This document shows, one piece after another, positions 8,802-13,927 of a DNA stretch of 17,178 nt. The DNA is from Rohdeia sp044358925 (GTDB lineage: Bacteria > Planctomycetota > UBA1135 > GCA-002686595). The DNA lies in contig JBIKNC010000082.1 of assembly GCA_044358925.1 (NCBI GenBank), positions 1 through 17,178 of the forward strand, read 5' to 3'. Numbering within the stretch: the first letter of the stretch is position 1; every line of letters begins with the position of its first letter. The notes under the pieces were generated by a model. It had not been told where the DNA came from. It saw only the letters and a program-made list of their open reading frames with translations, and made no database searches. Both the position numbers and the translations under genes were made by a program.

Positions 8802-9629
8802 TCACGCGCCGCCGTCCGAAGCCTGCGCCCCCGTCACGCCCTGAAGAGCCTCGCGCCTCACGATGGCGTGCACGTGGTCGCGGTGCGGGCGGACGATGCG
8901 GCCCGATCCTCCCGCGAGTCGTTCGACAACACGTGTGAGTTCGGCGCGAGTGAACGCGTGGCCCATGTAGGACGGCTCACCGGGCTCGCGCTCGAGGAGC
9001 TGAGCGAGTGCAGCGAGACGCGCGGCATCCTGTGGCACGTGGACGACACGCTGCGGCGGAGGCTCGAACGCACTTCGATCGCCCAGGAGCGCGTGGAAGT
9101 CGTCGAGTGGTTCGAGGTCGCTCGCGTCCGCGCGAAAGTTGAAGCGCAACTCCCCGCCCGGCGCGACGTGTTCCCACGCACTGGCCATGTTCAGGAGCGC
9201 GAGTTCGCGCGGCACGTGGATCATCACGGCCCAACTGAAGACGAAGTCGAAGCGCTCGCTCGCCAGCTCGGGAGGCACGCCTCGGCCGTCGCCGACGAGG
9301 AAGCGCGCCGTTGTTCCCGCGCAGCGACGACGGGCGTGTTCGACCGTCGTCGGTGCGATGTCGACGCCCGCGTAACTCGCCACGCGCGGCGCGATGTGTT
9401 TGGCGAGTCGACCCGATCCACAGCCGATCTCGAGCACTCGCCAGGAGCCGATCTCTCCGGCAGCGTGACCGAGGAACAGCCCGGCGAGGTCGAGCAACGC
9501 CTGCGCGCTCGCAGCCGCCTCGTCCTCGAAGTCCGCGTCGGAAGCAACGAGGAACTCGCGCAGCGGCGAGCGCGCCCGCCGTTCCCAGGCGCGCTTCAGA
9601 CCTACCGCTTCATCCTCGCTGCCACCCAC
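8802..9629 (-). CDS. Class I SAM-dependent methyltransferase
   Basis: This is a 275-residue methyltransferase starting at a GTG at 9629. Opening residues LKRAWERRARSPLREFLVAS (11-30) are the usual N-terminus of this group. SAM motif I is RVLEIGCGSGRLAKHIAPRV (64-83), followed by YAGVDIAP (86-93), FLVGDGRG (110-117), DFVFSWAVMIHVPRE (128-142) and the post-motif APGGELRFNFRA (156-167). The C-terminal half, with YMGHAFTRAEL, resembles methyltransferases acting on small molecules; the substrate is unknown. The open frame continues upstream into the UPF0324 transporter, but the 60-odd residues between them are Arg/Ser/Pro/Cys-rich and look like out-of-frame sequence, so this is taken as a separate gene. 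The transporter's own predicted stop lies at 9661-9663, 31 bp before this start, so the two are probably in one operon. Confidence 0.8.
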   Translation of the reverse strand: MGGSEDEAVGLKRAWERRARSPLREFLVASDADFEDEAAASAQALLDLAGLFLGHAAGEIGSWRVLEIGCGSGRLAKHIAPRVASYAGVDIAPTTVEHARRRCAGTTARFLVGDGRGVPPELASERFDFVFSWAVMIHVPRELALLNMASAWEHVAPGGELRFNFRADASDLEPLDDFHALLGDRSAFEPPPQRVVHVPQDAARLAALAQLLEREPGEPSYMGHAFTRAELTRVVERLAGGSGRIVRPHRDHVHAIVRREALQGVTGAQASDGGA

Positions 9630-9660
9630 GCTCGGAATCTCGCAACGGACGCGCGGCGAT

Positions 9661-11048
9661 TCATGGGCGCGCCGCGGAAACGTCGGCGACTTCACGCACG
9701 AGGCCTTGTGCCGCGAAAGTGGCGGGGAACAGGTCGAACGGCCGAGCGTGCGCGCCGCGTTCGGCGGCCGCAGTGACGTGAATCCCAGTCCCGCTGTCAG
9801 GTCGAGCTCACGTGTGCCGCGAAGGTGCGCCGATTCGGAATCGAGGCACGCGCGCACGTACTTCTCGTTGCCGCGTGCGCGCTCTTCGAAGGCGGCGATG
9901 TCGGCGGCGCTGCTCGGCTCGGGGGCGCTCGTGTGTGCGTGAGCGACGTGAGCCGCGGCCCGCGGGTCGAGATCGACGGCTGCCGAGCCGTGGAGTCGCG
10001 CCGTCGAGTTCGTCGCTGCGAGAGCAGCGGCGAGGCCGGCGGCGGCCAGGAACCACACGACGACGCCGCTCGTCACGGCGCGCCACGGGAAGCCTGCGCG
10101 CCCGTTCGCACCGAGGTCGCGGCCGGCGGTCGTGAGCAGGTGCACGAAGCACACGGTGACGACGGCGCCGCTCGTGTCGAGCACGGCACTCGGCAACTCG
10201 ATCGCCGCGGCGACGAGTGCCGTCGCGACGAAAGCCAGGGCGTGGCGCGGCAGCAGCGCACGCACGACGGCGAAGCCGACCGCGTGTGCCGCTTGGCGCT
10301 CGCCCGCCGCGTTCGTCAGGATCGCGCGCGCGGCCGCCAGGTAGGCGAGCAGCGGCACACCCTGCACGGCGAGCAACACGAGCTTCGTCGAAGCGACCAT
10401 GGCGACCGCTTCGGGCGAGACGAGGGCGGCGCTCGCGCGTGCCTGTGTGGTCTGCGACACGACGATGCCGAGCCACAGGCCGAGGTCGGTGTGATTCAGT
10501 TGCAGCAGCGCACCGAGCGGCGGCAACACGAGCGCGGCGAGCACGCCGCTCGCGACGACGACGACGAGTGCCGTGCTGGTGTGCACGGTCGACACGGCGC
10601 GGTCGCGCTGCGCAGCGACGAGCAACGGCGGCAAGCCGCTGCCCGACAGTCCGAGCGCGACGAGACCGGCTCCGCGGCCGTCGACGAGCGTGAGGGCGCG
10701 CGCCGCCGTCTGACCGAGTGCGAGCAGCACCCAGAAGAGCAACGGCGCGAGCAGAACCACGGAGCCCGCCGAGACGAGTTCGTCGAAGCGCACTTCGAGT
10801 CCCACGAGGCCGAAGCCGAGCGTGAGTGCCGGTTCGTTGCGGCGCGGCGCGGCACCGCACCACACACCGACGAGCGCGCCGAACAGGACGGCGACGAGCG
10901 GCCACGGCGCGGCAGGCACACACAGCGCCAGCGCGGCGGTGGCGATGGTCGCCGCGAGCGGCGCGGCGGCGCGAAGAACGGCCCGGAAACGCACGCGGCC
11001 GCCTCGAAGGGCGGCCGCGCGTGCGATCGAAGGTGTGTCGGAACTCAC
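9661..11048 (-). pseudogene. UPF0324/YeiH-like putative sulfate exporter family transporter, apparent 3' frameshift
   Basis: Starts at a GTG at 11048 behind a perfect GGAGG (11055-11059, 6-nt spacing). It is an inner-membrane protein with about ten hydrophobic segments. Blocks LTLGFGLVGLEVRFDELVSA (76-94ish), GLVALGLSGSGLPPLLVAAQ, DLGLWLGIVVSQTTQARASA and VAMVASTKLVLLAVQGVPLL match the order of UPF0324 (YeiH) proteins, annotated as putative sulfate exporters. Residues 347 onward form a non-membrane tail not usual in the family. At codon 422 (run GGG, 9784-9786) the frame appears to lose one base. Adding one base gives GLGIHVTAAAERGAHARPF and a natural-looking tail ending AAQGLVREVADVSAARP at TGA 9661-9663 (462 residues). 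Without it, the frame runs on into the methyltransferase through low-quality sequence. It could be a sequencing error or a real mutation. Confidence 0.65.
9784..9786 (-). other. Probable frameshift site in the UPF0324 gene
   Basis: The minus-strand run CTGGGATTC would restore a good protein tail if it had one more G. The alternative frame has a TGA at 9808-9810, so the switch must fall downstream of it, between about 9807 and 9755. The G-run is the simplest place. Confidence 0.5.
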
Positions 11049-11242
11049 GTTCCACCTCCGTCGGGAGCGCGGCGCCGGCCGTCGATGCAGAGCCAGCCGA
11101 GGCACACCGCATCGGGGCACGACGCGACGCGGAACGAATCGACGCGGAACGTCCCGACACGGAACGTCCCGACACGGAACGACCCGACACGGAGCGAATC
11201 GACGAAGTGCGCCGACGGGCGGCGGAGGCTGGAGGCGTTCAT
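11045..11242 (-). CDS. Possible 65-residue leader ORF with pentapeptide repeats, coupled to the UPF0324 gene
   Basis: ATG at 11242. The frame has strong G/C third positions and encodes a short N-terminus, then a five-residue repeat (SLRVG SFRVG TFRVG TFRVD SFRVA), then SCPDAVCLGWLCIDGRRRAP and DGGGT. Its TGA (11047-11045) overlaps the transporter GTG (11048) as GTGA, and the transporter's GGAGG lies inside its Gly codons. That arrangement is typical of translational coupling. Against it: no ribosome binding site before its ATG, no family I recognise, and the repeat may simply be a DNA tandem repeat read by chance. Four cysteines cluster at its end. Confidence 0.3.
   Translation of the reverse strand: MNASSLRRPSAHFVDSLRVGSFRVGTFRVGTFRVDSFRVASCPDAVCLGWLCIDGRRRAPDGGGT
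11116..11205. repeat. 15-bp tandem repeat, six imperfect copies
   Basis: The plus-strand unit is GGAACGTCCCGACAC. Copies start at 11116 (degenerate), 11131, 11146, 11161, 11176 and 11191; those at 11146 and 11161 are identical and the others differ at one to a few positions. The period is a multiple of three, so every frame reads it as a five-residue repeat. It lies about 70 bp upstream of the UPF0324 start on that gene's leader side. Confidence 0.85.
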
Positions 11243-11370
11243 GGTGATCGGGAGCAGGGCGGCTCGTGGGCCGCAGGCTCTGGCTCGAAGGGACGGCACT
11301 GCCGCCACCCATCGATCACCGGCGCGATGCGCCGCTCTCGATGGGCGGCGGCGCGGGAGAGAAGACGTCG

Positions 11371-11574
11371 TCAGTCCGTCTCGATCCGCTCACCACCGCG
11401 TGCGCTGCACCAGCAGACGCGACCACACCACGCCGGACGTGCGACGCCCGTGAAGGCGATGCAGACGCGGCGCGCGTCGTGGCGGAGGAACGGAATGCGG
11501 ACGGACATGAGGCGCGGAATGTTGGTGACGAGATCGACCGGCGTCAATGCGCAGTTGCTCACGAACTTCGGCAC
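11371..11574 (-). CDS. Doubtful small ORF, hypothetical
   Basis: GTG at 11574; 67 residues, or 45 from the ATG at 11508. It has strongly G/C-biased third positions, more so than the opposite frame, and the peptide is less odd than most shadows (VDLVTNIPRLMSVRIPFLRH). A cysteine- and tryptophan-rich end (WCGRVCWCSARGG) is unusual. No ribosome binding site and no recognised family. It would be transcribed divergently from the sigma factor. It could equally be chance in GC-rich DNA. Confidence 0.2.
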   Translation of the reverse strand: MPKFVSNCALTPVDLVTNIPRLMSVRIPFLRHDARRVCIAFTGVARPAWCGRVCWCSARGGERIETD

Positions 11575-11606
11575 GGCTGCGGGTGAGCGCGCGAACTCGC
11601 GCTGCT

Positions 11607-11618
11607 GTAGGTTCCTAC
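11607..11618. promoter_or_regulatory. Inverted repeat GTAGG-TT-CCTAC just upstream of the ECF sigma start
   Basis: Perfect 5-bp arms around a TT spacer end 7 nt before the ATG at 11626. The position overlaps where a ribosome binding site would be, so it could be an operator or small hairpin affecting sigma factor expression. The minus strand reads GGAACC, which resembles the -35 of ECF promoters, but no matching -10 was found. Confidence 0.35.
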
Positions 11619-11625
11619 GCCTGTG

Positions 11626-12444
11626 ATGAACGCGAGTGAACCGGAACAAGACGGAGTGAAGAGCGAACGCGACGTCGCGGTGACGCAGCTCTTCGAGCAG
11701 CACGGCGCGCGTGTGTTCGCGCTCGCACGCCGACTGTGTCGAACACACGAGGAGGCCGAGGACCTCGTGCAGGAGGTCTTTCTCGCCGCCCATCGGCACT
11801 GGGATCAGTTCGAAGGTCGCGGCGACGCGTCGGCCTGGTTGTGGACGATCGCAGCGCGCGCGTGTGCGCGCATGCACCGCCGGCGCGTCGGTGAGCCGTT
11901 GCACACGCTGTCACTCGACAGCGACGACGGCGCCTTCGAACGCGCGGAACTCGGCGTTCTGGACGACACCGGCAGCGACGCAGCCGCGCGCGCGGAACTC
12001 GTCGAGCGCGTGCGCGCCGCACTCGCGGACCTGCCCGACGAGCACCGCGTGCCGCTCGTCTTGAAGGACGTCGTCGGCTTGTCGATCGAGGACACGTCCG
12101 CGGCGCTCGGCGTGCCGACGGGCACGGTCAAGTCGCGCGTGCATCGCGCGCGACTCGCGTTGCGCACGGCGCTCGAACGCGGCCTCCCGCGGCGCAGCGT
12201 GCCGCCGGCGGCGTTCGAGCGCGCGGTGTGCCTGGACCTGTTGCGCACGAAGCAGGACGCGCTCGATCGCGGCGTGCCCTTCCCGGTCGCGAACGAGATC
12301 GTGTGCGAGCGCTGCAACCTGGTCTTCGGAACGATGGACCTGGCGCAGGAGCTGTGCCGGGAACTCGGGTCAGGTCCCCTCCCGGGCGAGCTCACCGCCC
12401 GCGTCGCACGGAGCCTCGCGGCTGCAGGCGGCGCCTCGGCCTGA
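11626..12444 (+). CDS. ECF-type RNA polymerase sigma factor with cysteine-containing C-terminal extension
   Basis: This is a 272-residue protein. Sigma region 2 is at about 22-90 (FEQHGARVFALARRLCR, EEAEDLVQEVFLAAHRHWDQF, AWLWTIAAR) and region 4 at about 122-182 (LADLPDEHRVPLVLKDVVGL, SIEDTSAALGVPTGTVKSRV). It is thus a group 4 (ECF) sigma factor that redirects RNA polymerase. After region 4 comes an extension of about 80 residues: VCLDLLRTKQDALDRGVPFP, then EIVCERCNLVFGTMDL, then a helix ending in LCRELG. Cys202, Cys227, Cys230 and Cys244 suggest metal or thiol sensing; that is inference. No anti-sigma gene is adjacent, so the extension may regulate the protein in cis. It lies 85 bp upstream of the YeeE/YedE genes on the same strand. 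The ATG at 11626 is preferred; a GTG at 11623 adds one residue. Confidence 0.88.
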   Translation: MNASEPEQDGVKSERDVAVTQLFEQHGARVFALARRLCRTHEEAEDLVQEVFLAAHRHWDQFEGRGDASAWLWTIAARACARMHRRRVGEPLHTLSLDSDDGAFERAELGVLDDTGSDAAARAELVERVRAALADLPDEHRVPLVLKDVVGLSIEDTSAALGVPTGTVKSRVHRARLALRTALERGLPRRSVPPAAFERAVCLDLLRTKQDALDRGVPFPVANEIVCERCNLVFGTMDLAQELCRELGSGPLPGELTARVARSLAAAGGASA

Positions 12445-12445
12445 A

Positions 12446-12463
12446 CCGAGAGGTCTTTCTCGG
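12446..12463 (+). terminator. Hairpin after the sigma factor gene
   Basis: CCGAGA-GGTCTT-TCTCGG (6-bp perfect stem) begins 2 nt after the sigma factor stop. A second small stem, GACCGG-CGG-CCGGTC, lies at 12471-12485. Neither is followed by a T-run, so these are more likely attenuating or mRNA-stabilising stems than full terminators between this gene and the permease genes. Confidence 0.35.
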
Positions 12464-12529
12464 GAACCGCGACCGGCGGCCGGTCTCCATGTCGGTGTGG
12501 CGAGCGCTTCCAGCTCCGCCCGCACCGCC

Positions 12530-13075
12530 ATGACCGTCACATCCATCTTCCAACGTCCGCGCTGGTCGCCCTACCTCGTCGGCGCAGGCATCGGCCTGCT
12601 CTCCGGCGCCACGTTCGCCTTCATGGGCAAGGCGCTCGGCACCTCGACGACGTTCGTGAACGCCACGGGCGCCGCACTCGCGACGGTCGCGCCCGAACAC
12701 GTGCGCGCGAACGCCTACCTCGCCAAACAACTGGTCGGCAAACCGGCCTTCGATTGGCAGTTCGCGCTGGTCGTCGCGCTGTTCTTCGGAGCGCTCCTGT
12801 CGGCGCGCCTCTCGCGCACGCCCCGCCCCGCCGACGTGCCGCCCACCTTCGCGGCGCGCTTCGGTCCGTCCCGCACCAAACGCAACGCGTTCGCCTTCGT
12901 CGGCGGCGCGCTGCTGCTCTTCGGCGCGCGCCTCGCCGACGGCTGCACGAGCGGCCACGGCATCTCGGGCGGACTGCAACTCGCCGTCAGTTCGTGGACC
13001 TTCGTCGCCGCGGTGTTCGCGGTCGGCATCCCGTTCGCCTTCCTCTTCCTGAAGCCGCGCGCCGCACGCGCCTGA
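12530..13075 (+). CDS. YeeE/YedE family sulfur (thiosulfate-type) permease, first component
   Basis: This 181-residue inner-membrane protein has about four to five hydrophobic segments. The key motif LADGCTSGHGISGGLQLAVSSW (about 140-161) holds the conserved cysteine of the YeeE/YedE family, whose characterised member TsuA conducts thiosulfate using conserved cysteines. Other typical blocks are YLVGAGIGLLSGATFAFMG near the N-terminus and WQFALVVALFFGALL. The ATG at 12530 fits; an upstream in-frame GTG at 12497 would add 11 unlikely residues. The stop is followed by GAGGTGA, a good ribosome binding site for the next gene 9 bp on. In this family the two halves are often separate neighbouring genes, as here. 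The substrate is inferred from family. Confidence 0.87.
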   Translation: MTVTSIFQRPRWSPYLVGAGIGLLSGATFAFMGKALGTSTTFVNATGAALATVAPEHVRANAYLAKQLVGKPAFDWQFALVVALFFGALLSARLSRTPRPADVPPTFAARFGPSRTKRNAFAFVGGALLLFGARLADGCTSGHGISGGLQLAVSSWTFVAAVFAVGIPFAFLFLKPRAARA

Positions 13076-13084
13076 GGTGACGCC

Positions 13085-13666
13085 ATGTTCGAAACACCGT
13101 TCTTCGCCGATCCCAAGACGCTCGCGCTCGGTGCGCTGGCCGGCCTCGTGTTCGGCTTCCTGCTGCAGAAGGGCGCTGTCGGGCGCTACGAGACCATCGT
13201 CGGGCAGTTCCTGCTGAGGGACCACACGATGCTGAAGGTCATGCTCTCGGCGATCGTCGTCGGCGGCTTGTCCGTCTAAGGCCTGCAGAGCCTCGGCCTG
13301 GTCGAGACGCTGCACGTCAAGACCGCCGACTTCGCGGCCGTCGGCCTGGGCGGAGCGCTGTTCGCCGTCGGCATGGTCGTGCTCGGCTACTGCCCGGGCA
13401 CCGGAATCGCGGCGCTCGCGGAGGGTGCGCGCGACGCGCGCTTCGGCGTGGCGGGCATGCTCGTCGGTGCGGGTCTGTATGCGGAGGCGCACGCACCGCT
13501 GCGCGAGCTGCTCGGCCGACTGTTCGGTGACACCGCAGGCCTGGGGAAGGCGACGTTCGCGACGTTGACCGGACTGTCGCCGTTCGTGCTGCTGGTGCCG
13601 CTCGCGGCGGCTGTCGCCGTGGGCTTCGTGCTGCTCGAGCGGCGCGAACGCGCACACGTGCGCTGA
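13085..13666 (+). pseudogene. DUF6691/YeeE-YedE second component, interrupted by in-frame TAA
   Basis: The frame encodes 193 residues of a YeeE/YedE partner (DUF6691 type) but has a TAA at codon 65 (13277-13279). Before it: FADPKTLALGALAGLVFGFL and LKVMLSAIVVGGLSV. After it, in the same frame: GLQSLGLVETLHVKTADF, ALFAVGMVVLGYCPGTGIAA (the conserved cysteine motif GYCPGTG) and two further membrane segments ending VLLERRERAHVR. Homologous proteins run straight through this point, often with an aromatic residue, so TAC or TAT to TAA is the likely change. GAGGTGA at 13074-13080 is a good ribosome binding site 4 nt before the ATG. The essential cysteine lies beyond the stop, so the permease is probably non-functional unless read through or a base-call error. 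Confidence 0.8.
13277..13279 (+). other. Premature TAA codon
   Basis: This stop splits the DUF6691/YeeE gene. Both sides keep the same frame, strong G/C third positions and family motifs, so a single substitution explains it. Confidence 0.8.
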
Positions 13667-13699
13667 CACACCGACCAGCGCCGGACGGACACCGGGCGC

Positions 13700-13740
13700 A
13701 CGAGCGCCGCCGGTCCCCACGCGGGGCCGGCGGCGCTCGT
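13700..13740 (+). terminator. Strong GC-rich hairpin between the permease genes and sucA
   Basis: The arms ACGAGCGCCGCCGG (13700-13713) and CCGGCGGCGCTCGT (13727-13740) are perfect complements over 14 bp. After a single unpaired T they extend by CCCC/GGGG, leaving a 4-nt loop. TTCCGT follows. The stem is very stable but the T-tract is short, so it is a likely intrinsic or factor-assisted terminator 33 bp after the permease stop. Confidence 0.7.
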
Positions 13741-13927
13741 TCCGTCCCAGGCGGGGCACCCTGCGGCCCGCTCTTGGAGCGCCGTCGCCGCTCGGCGACC
13801 GATCGAGGATCGGGGCGCTGTCTTTCGCGAGCCGGTGTATCCGAACCGCACGGCGGGCGCCCTATCCTGCTCGCCCCAAAGCGTCGGCCGACACCCGGAC
13901 CGCCGCGGCGAAACGAGGCACTTCGCG
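13741..13927 (+). promoter_or_regulatory. Leader region upstream of sucA
   Basis: These 187 bp between the terminator and the sucA ATG should hold the sucA promoter. Two adjacent perfect small hairpins occur: GTCGCCG-CT-CGGCGAC (13784-13799) and CCGATC-GAG-GATCGG (13799-13813). A TATCCT at 13863-13868 resembles a -10 box, but no good -35 stands 17 bp before it. Nothing coding is supported here. Confidence 0.35.

Larger units (their letters stand above)
11049..11625. other. Gene-poor region between divergent UPF0324 and ECF sigma genes
   Basis: These 577 bp separate two divergent, confidently placed starts. They hold a 15-bp tandem repeat (11116-11205), two low-confidence small minus-strand ORFs (11045-11242 and 11371-11574) and an inverted repeat next to the sigma factor start. 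Promoters for both directions should be here, but I cannot place -35/-10 elements with confidence. Other open frames across it show mixed composition and no recognisable motif. Confidence 0.5.

Noticed and set aside
8599..8805. Small minus-strand frame between the two methyltransferases
   Set aside because: Ser/Thr/Arg-rich composition typical of out-of-frame GC-rich DNA, no ribosome binding site and no motif.
11116..11205. CRISPR-like array
   Set aside because: The 15-bp units are directly abutting with no spacers, and no cas gene is near.
8802..11312. Single 836-residue transporter-methyltransferase fusion protein
   Set aside because: The first 88 residues are leader-region translation before a well-placed GTG with GGAGG, and the junction at about 9640-9770 reads as out-of-frame sequence. 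Two separate genes with a frameshift explain it better.
9825..11453. Long plus-strand open frame (542 codons) antisense to the transporter
   Set aside because: It has Arg/Glu/Ala-rich composition without motifs and mirrors the high-GC third positions of the minus-strand gene.
13835..13927. N-terminal extension of sucA from an upstream GTG
   Set aside because: The 31 added residues do not resemble E1 N-termini, and the conserved E2-binding segment begins right after the ATG at 13928.
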